Assembly (NCBI GenBank): GCA_000149265.1 | Contig: CH002713.1 | Span: 112,948 to 176,947, forward strand | Direction: 5' to 3' | Length of the DNA: 64,000 nt | From: Ciona savignyi | Taxonomy: Eukaryota; Chordata; Ascidiacea; Phlebobranchia; Cionidae | In this document: piece by piece, positions 46,001 to 57,665 of the stretch | Layout of the letters: each line of letters opens with the position of its first letter | Numbering within the stretch: the first letter of the stretch is position 1 | Made by a program: the position numbers and the translations under genes | The notes under the pieces: generated by a model | What the model saw: only the letters and a program-made list of their open reading frames with translations | Databases searched by the model: none | Told to the model about the DNA's origin: nothing

Positions 46001-48849
46001 GAAACTAAAGGGTCTTGAAGCACTATTCGTTGGACGCTTATAGAATTGCTCCGCTCGTGCAACGGGGCCGTGCCCAAACAACAGTACAAAAGTCATGAAA
46101 TTGAATACTGACGTAATTGGGTGTTATAGGATTATCCCACCAACGTGAAAGAGTAACAAACGTGTCTCCATCCCGATGCACGGAGTTAGATCAAACCCAA
46201 ATTAGGTTAACAGACACATTTCAAACGTCTGATAGCATATTCCTCATTTTGCGATTATATTAGTTCTCATCATGCTCGGATTAACTGATCTCTCCATGAA
46301 GGAATCGTCACGCGACAGCAATATTTAGAAAAGCAATTAATAAAATATGTTAAAACAATTACATCATTGCTGAAATACACCGGATTATTTAAGCAAGATC
46401 CCAAAATCGGGGCAGTTACGTGACCATGTTACGTAATAGATAGATGGGTTCGCATGCAACCACAGCACGTCCAAATCGATTACATTATATGTTTTGAAAC
46501 GCCTTAAGAACATGCGTCACAATAGTTCATTAGGGTGATGTAATATAAAATTCGACACTTAATGCAATATGATCATTACCGCGGCAATTAAGGGTATACA
46601 CGATAAAACGTCGTCAATTTTTATCCGTATACATTGCATTATATATGGCAATATGTCAACGCTTAACGGGCTGCTGCATTGATCAATGAAAGCCTTAATA
46701 TAAGATCCCAAAGTATTTGTCGGGAACTTCTCTAATTTGACATTATTATTTCCGAAACACTCAATATATCAAATGAAATGTCATAATATATATCGTGCGC
46801 TTGAATAGGAACACATCACTGCGTGTAAAATTAATGGCATAGCAGTTTTCGTAATGAGTCTGGCTTGACCAAAGGCACAAGACGTTTTGGTGGTTATTAA
46901 AGTAATTTTTGATGACCAAACTGCCGCATTTGTTTTACCTTGCACAACAAAATAAATCTTATGTTTCACTACCCGTATAATCAGCGCTATTTAAGCAATA
47001 AAACACTGATAATAAATTAAAACTACCAAAGGGATAAATAATAACAGCTACCGCACAGTCTAATTAAATTCTTGCTGACACAACAATATCATTGAACGGA
47101 ACAGGTGTTGTAGTTGATAGAATACCCGAAACAAGGTTGTTTTTCTATAACTTTGGTTCTAATATCGAAAACAAAATGAACGACTGACCAGAATCAGAAA
47201 CAAAGTTGTGTATTTACTTGATTGAAATTTAAAGGATATTTATGAATATACGTTTGACCTTTGGTAGAAAAACAAAAAGCACCGTCGGTACCTTTAGGCG
47301 TCCAAAAAAACAATTTGAAATCTCTAATGCTATATATGAGGCAAATCATTAATGTCGTTTAACTCGGAAATTGCGTATGAACAAAACTCCAGGATGATAT
47401 ATGTATGAATGTCCCGCTTATTATATTGTTGGAATGGTTTCCACACACGATAAACCACTTGATAATATAATTTTCTTTGTTTCGTCATTTAGCTTAACGG
47501 CCCACGTATACTTTTTTTAAAGCTTAAAATTAAGAAAAATGTTGTGGCTGCGAGTAATTGGTGGCTACTTTAAAGCAAAGGGTCTACTCATGTAATTACA
47601 TAGGCAACACTTTTGTAGGAGGCAAAAAAATCTTGTCAAGAAAAATCCCCGAATATAGATTAATTGTTATCCTCAATTGAAATTACAATAATTGTTGGCG
47701 CACAATAAATTGGCCATTATATTTCATTATAACTACCGGAAGCTTAAAATGTGTATAACTACGCAAATATTTTGCTGAGTTTAAATTGGCACAGTGCGTT
47801 TTGATTGACGTTTAGTCTATAAAATATGACGCCAATTGTTCATTTTTACACACATCCGGTTTTTAATCTTTTACGTGCCTCTGTATACGTACGTTAAAAA
47901 AAACGTGGGGTTGTGTACTGCGTAACTTTTTAACAGGGGAGGACCTACGTTAAATGTGAGCCACGTATTTTACAGGAAGTCTGGGCAGACTAGACAACTG
48001 AATACGGTGAATTATATTAATCCGTTTGTGATATGCAAAAGATGCAATAAACTAATCCTTTATAAAAGCATTCTATTAAAATGCATAACTGTTCACGTAT
48101 ATTGGCTGTCGCCGAGTCAATTGGCTCTAATGTCTATAGAGGCGATAATCTTGAAATGCGTTCAAGTCACGTTCATGCTTACAGATTGTAGGGTCTGCTT
48201 TATTCAGTTGCGACCACAGACACTCGTACTAAATTTCGACGGGCGACTGGAAAACTCATTGTTATCATCTTATAGTATACGTACCACCTGTCCAAACATT
48301 AAGTTAATTTGGGACATCATACGTCTAAAGATTTCCTAGATTAAATCTTTCCTTTGGTTGTGATTGTAGACATTTTTTCCTTCATTAGTTAAATTTGGAC
48401 GTAAAACTTAGTGAAATGAAATCGTGCAGTCTTCGCACATCAGTTGCGTGTTTGCAGACAAATTTAAGGTTAATGCTTCCGTCCGCAGATTTCGACTTCG
48501 CGTGAAATGCCAAATGGGGATTATAGCATAATTATCAATTAGCAAAAGCATCAAGTAATCGTGAACGAACATGGTTATATTTAAAAGAACAAGAATATAC
48601 TTTTAATCAGTTGAGCAATTATTATAATCAATAAACGATTGCAATTAGTTATCAAGAATAAGATGGATAACTCGTCATTACATCAACGCGCAAATTAATG
48701 TGGAAAAGTTTAAAATATTCTGCATCTACGTTTAACGTGATCGCTTGCACGTGTGATCTGGTCATGTGACATACAGCTCTATAGCGACACCACCCGTGTT
48801 GCACGGACCGTTAAAAACAGTTAAACAAATAATAAAATAATCCAAACGT
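43059..48849. other. Intergenic DNA, no gene seen
   Basis: About 5.8 kb of AT-rich DNA upstream of the CCP gene and downstream of COQ4. A plus-strand AATATAAATAAGCGCGG at about 43824 resembles a TATA box but no convincing ORF follows. Open frames at 43448-43708 and 47956-48339 have no recognisable content. Confidence 0.55.
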
Positions 48850-48855
48850 TTTATT
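48850..48855 (-). terminator. Candidate poly(A) signal of COQ4
   Basis: Minus-strand AATAAA 47 nt past the COQ4 stop codon. Confidence 0.6.
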
Positions 48856-48901
48856 GCAGAAGTAATAAATATTCAAATGTAAAACAAACAAAAAAAGTAA
48901 A

Positions 48902-51572
48902 TTATCTTGAAGAGGAAAAGTTAAATTTCATTTCATTTCGTAAGTCATCAATATCTTGGTCAAATCTCTCTTCAAAATAAATATTCATGAAAAACTCAGA
49001 CGTCATAGAAATTGGTATCACTCTTGGTAAGTCTTCTGTAAAAAGCAGTCGTCGTCTTTTTCGACTTAACCTATAGGGAAAAAATTTATATATATATGTA
49101 TTATTATGTAACTTTTCCTTTGAACCAGATAATACTGGATAGGTGCAATGTCCAAAAAACTTTGTATCCAACTTACAGAATAGAACCTAAAATTCTGACT
49201 GGTAGGTTTACATAAAAGAAAAAAATGTATTACCTTGTAGTTCCACCAATAGCAGCAAGCCAGCACATTGGGAGAGTTGTCTGTATTGCCTCAAACCATT
49301 TTACATTCACTTCACCCCGTAAGTCTGTTCGTTGGCCTGATTTATAACAATAAAGCGTATTATAACAAAGCCATCGTTTTTATTTAAATTTTATATTATT
49401 TATTTCTGTTACAACCATGACAGACATGCTTTTGTATGTATATAGTCAGTGTGAAAAAGTTGTCCGATCAGGTCAAAAGATTTAAAAATTGTAATAAAAG
49501 CAAGGGGAACTGGCAAGATATATAAAACGAATTATGTATACACAATTGAACTCATCATAATCCAATTGAATATAACCTCAAAAAAATACCCAAGTAATAA
49601 CACTGAATGTTAACATCCAGAAAATATTAAATTAAGTTATTAAACTTTAATAGGTGTTACCAACATGGACAATTGAGAGGGATAATTAGGATAACCCTAT
49701 GGAAATACCTGGAAAGACTTGGAATTATAAAAATAAAGGCGTTTTTTGTATTTTCGGCGCCAACATTCTTGTATTCCCAATATATTACACCTACCAAGCA
49801 AAAGATGATTGAAATCGTGTGTTTCACGATATCTTTGCATCACATATGCTAGGTCAGGATTATCAACAAACTTTACTTCTTTTCTTGAGTCTGGTGTGAT
49901 TTTCTACATGTACATGTAAGGTAATGAAATAAAACTATTATCATTCGACCAATTAGCTTGACAGTTTAATGCATAGCTTTTCAGTTAAATGGTTTCAGAT
50001 TTGTGAGGAAACTAAAGATTGCCATGCTTTAATACTCTTTTTTGTGTTTTCCTATTTATTAGATAAACATAAATATCTTATCCTATTCTAAACAATTGTG
50101 GAAAGTTGAAGTTTCAAGTAAAGTGAAAACATAAGTAGATGACCTGGATAAATGTAAAAATAAAAAATTAATTGTTAAAAAAAAACTTACATATCTATTT
50201 AACATATTCACATATTGTCGGCCAAATGTAGATTCTGGAAGTGCTCTGAGTAATTTCAAGTCCACAGTAGAAGTGTTGATTCTAGGTTTTTCATCTAATA
50301 TTCGACGACCGGTTGAATTGTTTTGCATTTTATCTTGCATATATTCTAACGCTTTACATGCAGTAGTTTCACTGCATACCGCGACCATATCTGCCACGGG
50401 GGAAAAGTAAAGTGATAAATACAGTAGAACCCCGCTTACCTGACCACTCTATGGGACCGTGATCAAGCGGTCGCGTTAGCGGGGTGGTCGTGTTAGTGAA
50501 TTTTGATTTGCAGCAAGTTGGTGTCATATGCAGCTTAAACGTCTGCATTTTTATTAAATATTCACCAAATGCCATTATTTTATATCAGATACTGCAGAAT
50601 GAGTTTAATACTAAAGTTTATCTTGTAGAATTCAGTTCTGTCTGTCACATTTTTTTGTGTGCGCTCATTTATTCTTATTGTTTTGATCAAAAAAGAAATT
50701 TAACCTTGTTATTTTGGCGACAAAAGCAAATTATTTAGCACATGTGGTCACTTAAGCGGAGTCAATTTTGAAGTTTTGGACCAAAATATGGCGGTCGTGG
50801 TCTGGAAACCGGGGTGGTCGCGTTATTGAAACAGAATGCAATGCATTACTATAGTAAATTATTCGGGACCGCACAAAAGTGGTCTTGATAATGAGGTGGT
50901 TGTGTTATCGAGGTGGTCTTCAAGCGGGGTTCCACTGTATATAGACTTTAAATATAACGGTACTAAAAAAACTAAAACAGTTGGGATTATTCATATGTGA
51001 TAGAATAGCTCAATTGGGAGGAGCATAAGCGATATGCAGGCAACAAAAAGGTTGTGTAAATCAAACCAGTCGGGTCTTAGACAGTTGTATTTTTGGGCAT
51101 TGCCATTTGCAGACATCATCTAAACCCAGCAGATTTATAGGCTGTAGACTGAAGAAAGATGGAAGTGAGGCTGCTATCTGACGGTTCCGGTAAGATACCC
51201 TTGTTTGCCCATTCATGAAGTTAAAAACTTGAATATCCCATACTACCCTACCCAGTATAAAAGATCATCAATGGATAATATTTAGTTAGCTATTGTATGT
51301 TAATTGTTAAGTGTAAAATTGATTAAAAATACTGGCAGAAATTTAGTATGAGAATGATTTCTGTGCATTCCATAATGTGTTTAAGCACTAGTATATGTTT
51401 ATATATACTTAAAAGAGAATCTTACCATCACGATAAGGATTTCTGAGAGCAGTAATGGCGGACGAGGTGCCTAGCAACAACCTTGAGAAAGCTGAGATAG
51501 GAATATGGTTGGGATACAACGCAGCCATTTTTACATTAACATTACCTACTGATGAAACATATTGTTTTTGCC
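48902..51572 (-). CDS. COQ4: Ubiquinone biosynthesis protein COQ4 homologue
   Basis: COQ4 is a mitochondrial matrix-side protein that organises the coenzyme Q synthesis complex and has been linked to decarboxylation at C1 of the ring. Five exons with matching phases are 51426-51572, 50191-50390, 49795-49903, 49234-49336 and 48902-49070. Key matches are [24 protein letters not shown] start, [77 protein letters not shown] and the C-terminal [17 protein letters not shown]. The zinc motif HD-x2-H-x11-E is intact (HDFNH...E). The ATG at 51526-51528 gives [10 protein letters not shown] with no targeting sequence, so either an upstream exon is missing or the first exon is trans-spliced at its AG. 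Intron 1 holds a MITE and a SINE. Confidence 0.9.
50422..50937. mobile_element. pogo/Tigger-like MITE, 516 bp
   Basis: Terminal inverted repeats CAGTAGAACCCCGCTT and AAGCGGGGTTCCACTG, flanked by TA on both sides (50420-50421 and 50938-50939). The interior has further inverted pieces around GGTGGTCGCGTTA and no transposase ORF. It lies in COQ4 intron 1. Confidence 0.85.
50993..51245 (+). repeat. Degraded SINE copy in COQ4 intron 1
   Basis: tRNA-like head AATAGCTCAATTGGGAGGAG with B-box-like AGGTTGTGTAAATCAAACC, body ATTTTTGGGCATTGCC and tail CTTGAATATCCC correspond in order to the SINE at 35809-36105. Confidence 0.65.
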
Positions 51573-51617
51573 CTGAAATAACACACAAAAGTATGATAGA
51601 TAAATTATATATGTAAG

Positions 51618-51623
51618 TTTAAT
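51618..51623 (-). terminator. Candidate poly(A) signal between NDUFB10 and COQ4
   Basis: Minus-strand ATTAAA 160 nt past the NDUFB10 stop and 45 nt before the AG that opens the first COQ4 exon. No AATAAA is present in the 210-bp spacer. Confidence 0.4.
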
Positions 51624-51783
51624 GTTGGTATCATATTTCAAAGCACTACCACAGCAAAGAACTTGGGAACATTTGTAAAATTTGGAAAATTTTTAGCGAT
51701 TAAAATAAAAGTATTTTACTGATAACTCCGAGATCTAGTAATACAAAGGACAACATTTTATATTTTATAAAGAATCCAAGAAT

Positions 51784-52389
51784 TTAGCTCGAGTCTGTCT
51801 GTTGATTTATTCTAGCAAGATAACGATCCTCGATGAATCTATTTTTCTGCTTCTGCAGAACTTTTCTTGCAGTGATGGTGTACCCAATATCTCCGTATTT
51901 CATCTGCCAAGCATATAAAGCTTTCTGCTCCATTTCCTTGATTTCCTTGCACTTTTCCACCTCGATGTTCTGGTTTTGCACCGAGCATGCCATAAGTCGA
52001 CGCCGGATAACTTCAATGATCTCCTGGTCCACTTTCTGATCTCTCCGGAATTGGGCTTCTGCTTCATGAACGCAAACGAAGTCTTCAACCGAGCATTCCC
52101 AAATATTCGGTACTCTTGCAAACTTGTGGTGATAATAGCGCCTTGGCTTCACAACCCTGATAGAATCACAAAATTTCTGGAAATATTCTATTGGTTTGTA
52201 GAGTGGGTAGTATATAGCGGAGTAAAACATGGGAAGAAAGTTGAACTTGCTCTTGAACTCGGTGATGGGTACATCAACAATAGGATCATTATATGTTCGG
52301 TTTCGCTCTCGAATCCTCGGATCTTTAAAGTGATCCACCACACCAGGTATCCGTGGCAAACCAGACAGATTCGATTCTGACTGGGCCAT
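51784..52389 (-). CDS. NDUFB10: NADH:ubiquinone oxidoreductase subunit B10
   Basis: An accessory subunit of mitochondrial respiratory complex I on the intermembrane-space side. The single-exon frame of 201 residues starts MAQSESNLSGLPRIPGVVDH and ends with TAA at 51784-51786. The conserved core is RYYHHKFARVPNIWECSVED, then FVCVHEAEAQFRRDQKVDQE, IIEVIRRRLMACSVQNQNIE and YGDIGYTITARKVLQKQKNR, which matches animal NDUFB10 ([31 protein letters not shown]). The four cysteines of the family (C-x6-C and C-x11-C here) are present. It is somewhat longer than the vertebrate protein, mostly at the N-terminus. COQ4 follows 210 bp downstream on the same strand. Confidence 0.93.
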   Translation of the reverse strand: MAQSESNLSGLPRIPGVVDHFKDPRIRERNRTYNDPIVDVPITEFKSKFNFLPMFYSAIYYPLYKPIEYFQKFCDSIRVVKPRRYYHHKFARVPNIWECSVEDFVCVHEAEAQFRRDQKVDQEIIEVIRRRLMACSVQNQNIEVEKCKEIKEMEQKALYAWQMKYGDIGYTITARKVLQKQKNRFIEDRYLARINQQTDSS

Positions 52390-52676
52390 AATTAGCTACC
52401 GCTACCTAACCAGAGCTACTGTTGAAAAAAATTTAACAGATATAGATAAAACAGTTAAACAGATGTGGATAAATACAAATATGAATCTATGTTGAAGGCT
52501 TTATGAGTGAATGTCCGTTCTTTTTGTCACAAAATCTAAAAATAACACACTATTAAAGAAAGAGCTGTCCATTCATAAACAAGTGCACAAAAAGAATAAT
52601 CATAATTTTTTATTGGTTTGGTTCACCGAGCAAAGGAAGTTATATATTCAGGCGTTGTTGTTATTCGTGATGTAGG

Positions 52677-52884
52677 GGTGCCTCTAAATACTACAGGATC
52701 GCTTGGACGACTTAGATTGCTATGGAAAGTAATTCTAACCCTTTCCCAAACACTGATCTCAACCACAGTACTAAGTTACACCCCAACCCTAACATTAATA
52801 GCATGGCTTTTGCAATTACGAAGTATAGTAAGCGACCCAAGCGATTTAAGCGCTCCATGTGATCCTGTAGTATTTAGAGGTACC
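52677..52884. mobile_element. MITE-like element with 24-bp inverted ends
   Basis: GGTGCCTCTAAATACTACAG (onward GATC) at the left and its near-perfect reverse complement at 52861-52884 bound 208 bp with no coding content. GTGATGT occurs just outside both ends and may be a degraded target duplication. Confidence 0.75.
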
Positions 52885-54520
52885 GGTGATGTCGTGTATA
52901 TAAGGTACCGGCTCTCGTGTTCGTGCGCCGTGCGGTCAAACAACAGTGCGAAATTACTCTTCCCCGCGTGGATCTTGTATAAAGCATTGGGACTACTACG
53001 TTGTTTACAATGCACATAATTATTTTTACCGGCGATTGTGGATCTTATTAGTTGGTGAATAACCAAAAGTAAGCAAATGGAAAGGTCAAACAGCAATGCT
53101 AAAGCGACTGCAGTGTTCGAGATGACAAGTCTAGTGTTTCCAAAAAAATTTAATAGTTGAAACACAAAACCTATCATTATAATATTTATCATTAATACCG
53201 GTATAATATTTAAGACCCCGGTCACAGAAAAGTGTATATTTTAAACGGGTATGCAAAACGACAAATAATAGTATTTTAAGTATGAAGAGAGGTAGACCGC
53301 ACATAGTACCAGAATACTATGATAGTACTGCGGTCTAGGCCTCACGACCTCAAAGAACACCTGAACTATATTTATTAATTTTACATGTCAAAGTACGCGC
53401 TAACAACAAAAAATTGAATCATAAGCGTTTATAATCACGGTTCGGACACGGCATTTTGTCACGCCAACATTTTGATAGAAAGTGTGGTTTATCTGGTAAG
53501 CGAATGGAAGTTAGAATTGAGGTAAGCTAAATCTGACCGTTTTGTCTGCGGATGGCGACGAAGAAATTAAAATAAAAAATGCCTTGTTACAGTATGGCTT
53601 TGGTTCATACTAGCTTTGGATTGGTATCTAATTCTTTGTTTGTTTGATTGCACCATGATAATACGCATCGCTTATGCCACGCTATAGTCTTTTAGCCCCC
53701 GTTTATTTTGCCTGGGAACAATTTCACGCTTTGTTGCACCTTAAATGAATATAAAAAGCACACAAACTTGCAACAATTATGTTTTGTAGTTGTTTATTAC
53801 CAAGGTATAATGTGGTACTAAGTTTCAGTCTTGAGAATGTGCCCTAGTGTAGAGACTTTTGGCGTAAAAATTAACCGAAGCACACCTCGCTTAGCCTCAG
53901 TTTAGGCTTTACTACATATTCCTCTCACAACAACTATTAAAGCACATTGGTCTAAAGGTATGTAACAATAACATGTAAACTTAAGTATATTAAAAGTTCA
54001 CCATATCAGTTAAGCAAAACTCTTGAAAGTTTTTATTAAACTAGACTAAGTTTTGAATCTAGGGTAGGATGGTGACTTAGACCTTTTTTATAGACCGATG
54101 AATGTATTGTTCGCGTTATTCATTCGGATACAAAACTGTTTAAACTCTGAAAGTTTTTATACTGATATTGGACACAATTTGTAAAGAGCCTTTCTGTCCT
54201 TTCTTTTACCTTTTCCTATCTTTATTATTTTTTTTCTATTAAATTTTATCAGCCAAGTGCCTAGAATAGTTTTTGTTTCAGACACCAGGAAATATCCTTC
54301 CTTCATTCTGGAAGTACTTGCTTATTTTATTACCCGCTAAGATATTACGTAGTTGATACAAATAAAAGTACACATAATTTGTGGGATGGTCTTTGCATTT
54401 ACGTCGAGATGTTATCCAACATCTCAGTTAAAACTGAATTTTGTTAATATGATCGAATCCTTGCTGCAACGTTTTTATTATATTTTTTATTTGGTTTAAT
54501 ACTGCTGGTTTTGTTTATAC
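52885..54520. other. Intergenic DNA, no gene seen
   Basis: AT-rich. An imperfect inverted repeat, GACCGCACATAGTAC against GTACTGCGGTC, lies near 53297-53336. Nothing else recognised. Confidence 0.55.
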
Positions 54521-54524
54521 TGTG

Positions 54525-55001
54525 TTTAGCACCCCTACTTTTCTTTTATGCTCTTATCGGGGCAAGCGCATTTGGCCGCTAGTCGCTAAACCAAAATGTC
54601 GCTTTAGGCTGTCCTTTCCAGTGTGTAAAGTCGGTGCTTGTCTGATTTCTGACACGATAACTTACAGCATATAATTCAGACAATAGACTATAGACGCACG
54701 GTAATACTTTATTATGTAAGCTACATTCTATTACTTAGAATGCAGCGCATAGTATCGCGATGAGTAGCATTATTTTGTACGGTATACACAACAATATATA
54801 TAGCAAGATGGAAAGAACTTTGACGCCCATCTTAATTGCGATAATGACTGGTGTTTTAGTTACAAAGGCGGTGTAGTTGTTGTAAATACGACGCAAATTA
54901 CTCGTTAGATATACGTGGTTCACATACGGGTTCTACAAACAATACACGTGATCATTATACATAAAAATTATATTAGTTCCCGAAAGCATCGATTCACCAC
55001 A
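54525..55001 (-). repeat. 3' LTR of the non-autonomous element
   Basis: 477 bp, near-identical to 57185-57661 (A versus C at about 54714/57374). The 62-codon open frame shared by both LTRs is taken as chance. Confidence 0.85.
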
Positions 55002-55016
55002 TATCTCCCTTTTTCC
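55002..55016 (-). other. Polypurine tract of the non-autonomous element
   Basis: Minus-strand GGAAAAAGGGAGATA directly before the 3' LTR. Confidence 0.7.
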
Positions 55017-55497
55017 AGGCTTTTTTAAACAAAGTATTATGCCTATTCTCGTTGTGGTGAGATTCGATGTTGAGGGAAAATTCTTGATCGCCTTTCACAG
55101 CACCACGTAGAATTAATTCGAACCTGCAAAAAACTAATAGACCGTGGTTGGGCAATCAAACGCCAGGCTACACAATTATGCATAATAATCTGGTGCAATG
55201 TCTGTGAGTGCGTGATTTTGATGTCGTGTAATAACTGTAGTAGTTGTTCCATCTCTTAATTAAGGCAGCAACGCCGCGATTTGTATTACATGACCCCATG
55301 AGGCCATACTTTCGCCAACCAAGCAATTAAAATCAGTAGCATATATCTTCGCTGATTAGCGGAAAAATAAAATATAAACAAATAGCCTCGCAGTGCGATA
55401 GGGCAACAAAATATAGACATCAAGGTGGCGAAAGGTAATAACGAGCAATATTAGACATGTTAATGGTCAGTGACACATAACGCAGCGCTCTTACAAA

Positions 55498-56532
55498 CTA
55501 TGAAACTCTGGCAATACGTCCGATCAAACTTGACACCGTATAGGTTCCATATACAGACCGTGTAACTCGACGTGGAATTGGCGGTGGCGTCTTTGCATGT
55601 TGTGGAACAGGTGGAGGATACGCCACGCGTGGGGGAATGGGTGGTGGTACAGGCGATTCGTTGTGGTCAGTCGTACGATCTCTTATATTATTATGCTTAA
55701 ATTGCACCGACGCTTTGCAAACTGAAAGAACAGCCGTAGCTAATTTATTAACCTCTGCATCATTTGTACAAACGGACTTAACTATAGAAAACGACTCCGG
55801 ACAATTCGACGCACTTAGACGGCAAGTATCACCATTTTCTACATAAGGAACAACCCTGGAGAGTGAAGGACGAAAACTGGCGTTATAATTGCGGGCACAT
55901 ATTCCATATACAAAAGCTAGGTTGCGCCTGCTTTGGAAACGTATGTCAGACACACGTTTATAAGTAGGAACTTTAACAAGACGACAATTTCGCGCATCTA
56001 CTTTAAAACCAAAATACTGCAAGAAATCCCTACCAATTACGGGATGCAGTACATTTCCAACGCGAAAACTCCAACGAAATTTACCGACGCCATTAAAACT
56101 TATAAAAACAGTTTCTTTACCAGACACTTTGATATTAGTGTCATTTAACGTAGATGAACAATTTCCAGAGTTAAATAATGAATTGACATCATCCATTGGA
56201 GGTAGAACAGAACATTCCTCACTTTCATCCACAAAATAGCGCGTACCAGTCTTATAATCTGCGACAAAGAACGACCTGGGAGGAGCGGATTTCGACAATC
56301 GTTTCGAAAACGGTCTATTAAAGCGTTTACGCTTACGATTATTTACCTTTCGGACTTTTCGACGACCATTAACGCCAAAGTAGCAACGAAAACATGACTC
56401 AAACGGCGCGTCAACTTTAACTTTACACGACAGACAAGAATTAAACATAGACGCGCCTGATTTACTGCTGAGTCGGTTGCTGTATGGACGTATAGGGTCA
56501 TATGACAAAATATCGCAAGCGCCACTAACCAT
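55498..56532 (-). CDS. Retroelement protein with retropepsin-like domain and proline-rich tail
   Basis: The ORF is open from 56610 and has its first ATG at 56530-56532 (344 residues from there). A TTTTACAG acceptor ends at 56595, so it may be a spliced exon entered in phase 1. Visible parts are a C-x2-C-x10-C-x2-C zinc-ribbon-like motif (CLSC...CFRC) and a very basic stretch (KVRKVNNRKRKRFNRPFSKR). Then comes a Ty3/gypsy protease-like region with FFVADYKTGTRYFVDESEEC, SVLPP, FRWSFRVGNVLHPVIGRDFL and YFGFKVD. It ends in a tail with three P-x-P-P-I/V-P clusters (PPPIPPR, PPPVP, PPPIPRR). The catalytic D-T/S-G is D-E-S, so proteolytic activity is doubtful. Possible roles are a Gag-like packaging protein of the element or a decayed gag-pro remnant; the frame is intact. 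Confidence 0.72.
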   Translation of the reverse strand: MVSGACDILSYDPIRPYSNRLSSKSGASMFNSCLSCKVKVDAPFESCFRCYFGVNGRRKVRKVNNRKRKRFNRPFSKRLSKSAPPRSFFVADYKTGTRYFVDESEECSVLPPMDDVNSLFNSGNCSSTLNDTNIKVSGKETVFISFNGVGKFRWSFRVGNVLHPVIGRDFLQYFGFKVDARNCRLVKVPTYKRVSDIRFQSRRNLAFVYGICARNYNASFRPSLSRVVPYVENGDTCRLSASNCPESFSIVKSVCTNDAEVNKLATAVLSVCKASVQFKHNNIRDRTTDHNESPVPPPIPPRVAYPPPVPQHAKTPPPIPRRVTRSVYGTYTVSSLIGRIARVS

Positions 56533-57184
56533 TTTCTGAGACGGTGTTCGTGCAGTTGTGGATGGTGTCGGTTTGTTTTTTTCTGTCTGCAAACCTGTAA
56601 AATGAGACACCGCTATTATGCATCATTGTAGTATCCAAGTATTTAATAACCAACCTAGGACTACACATTTTTTGGAAGTCAAATAAAATTAACCAGGTGG
56701 CTCTGGATTGCAGTTATCAAGCACACACAGTTACTTAGCAATAAGTATTTAACATAAGCAGAAACAATAACTAAAAATCAAAAAATATAAAATTATAAAA
56801 TGATTTACAAACAGATTAAATACACTCCTGATCGTAGAGATTTTTTTCTTCGTTCGTCGGAATTGATACGGCGAATCTTCACTTGGGCTGTAGCGAACAA
56901 CTTTTCTTTAATGTAGATTCCTGTCTTGGTCTTGACTCAATTGGGTAAATTAGATAGTTCTTAATCTTGAATTAGATAGTTCTTAATCGTCAACGTCGCT
57001 GACTTGAGTTGATGATGACAAAAAAAACTTTCAGGCGGTTTCTTCTGTAAACAGTTCTTGGCGGTAACTTTAAGTTTCTCTCTCTATAAGCGGATTTTTA
57101 GTTCTTTTAAAACTTCAAAATTAAGCTTTGTTACACACTTTTCTTCGAGAAGGTTGCGTGTTCAGATCACGGCGGGTTCAACAA

Positions 57185-57661
57185 TTTAGCACCCCTACTT
57201 TTCTTTTATGCTCTTATCGGGGCAAGCGCATTTGGCCGCTAGTCGCTAAACCAAAATGTCGCTTTAGGCTGTCCTTTCCAGTGTGTAAAGTCGGTGCTTG
57301 TCTGATTTCTGACACGATAACTTACAGCATATAATTCAGACAATAGACTATAGACGCACGGTAATACTTTATTCTGTAAGCTACATTCTATTACTTAGAA
57401 TGCAGCGCATAGTATCGCGATGAGTAGCATTATTTTGTACGGTATACACAACAATATATATAGCAAGATGGAAAGAACTTTGACGCCCATCTTAATTGCG
57501 ATAATGACTGGTGTTTTAGTTACAAAGGCGGTGTAGTTGTTGTAAATACGACGCAAATTACTCGTTAGATATACGTGGTTCACATACGGGTTCTACAAAC
57601 AATACACGTGATCATTATACATAAAAATTATATTAGTTCCCGAAAGCATCGATTCACCACA
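57185..57661 (-). repeat. 5' LTR of the non-autonomous element
   Basis: 477 bp. On the minus strand it is followed by TTGTTGAACCCGCCGTGATC, in which no standard tRNA primer-binding site was recognised. Confidence 0.85.
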
Positions 57662-57665
57662 TGTG

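Larger units (their letters stand above)
54525..57661 (-). mobile_element. Non-autonomous LTR retrotransposon, 3.1 kb
   Basis: Two 477-bp direct repeats (54525-55001 and 57185-57661) differ at one position I could find and are flanked by TGTG (54521-54524 and 57662-57665), a 4-bp target duplication. On the minus strand the LTR starts TGTGGTGAATCGATGC. A purine tract (GGAAAAAGGGAGATA) abuts the inner edge of the 3' LTR, confirming orientation. The 2.2-kb interior has one long ORF with a Ty3/gypsy-type protease-like domain and no reverse transcriptase, RNase H or integrase. It therefore needs a helper element. Confidence 0.85.

Noticed and set aside
47956..48339. 127-codon plus-strand ORF
   Set aside because: Non-ATG start, AT-rich composition and no recognisable motif.
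52618..53225. Overlapping ORFs of 133 and 149 codons on opposite strands
   Set aside because: They overlap the palindromic MITE at 52677-52884 and show no domain; open by chance and by the inverted repeat.
54735..54923. 62-codon hydrophobic ORF in both LTRs of the small element
   Set aside because: It lies wholly inside the LTR; the duplicate at 57395-57583 is explained by the LTR pair. No start context or domain.
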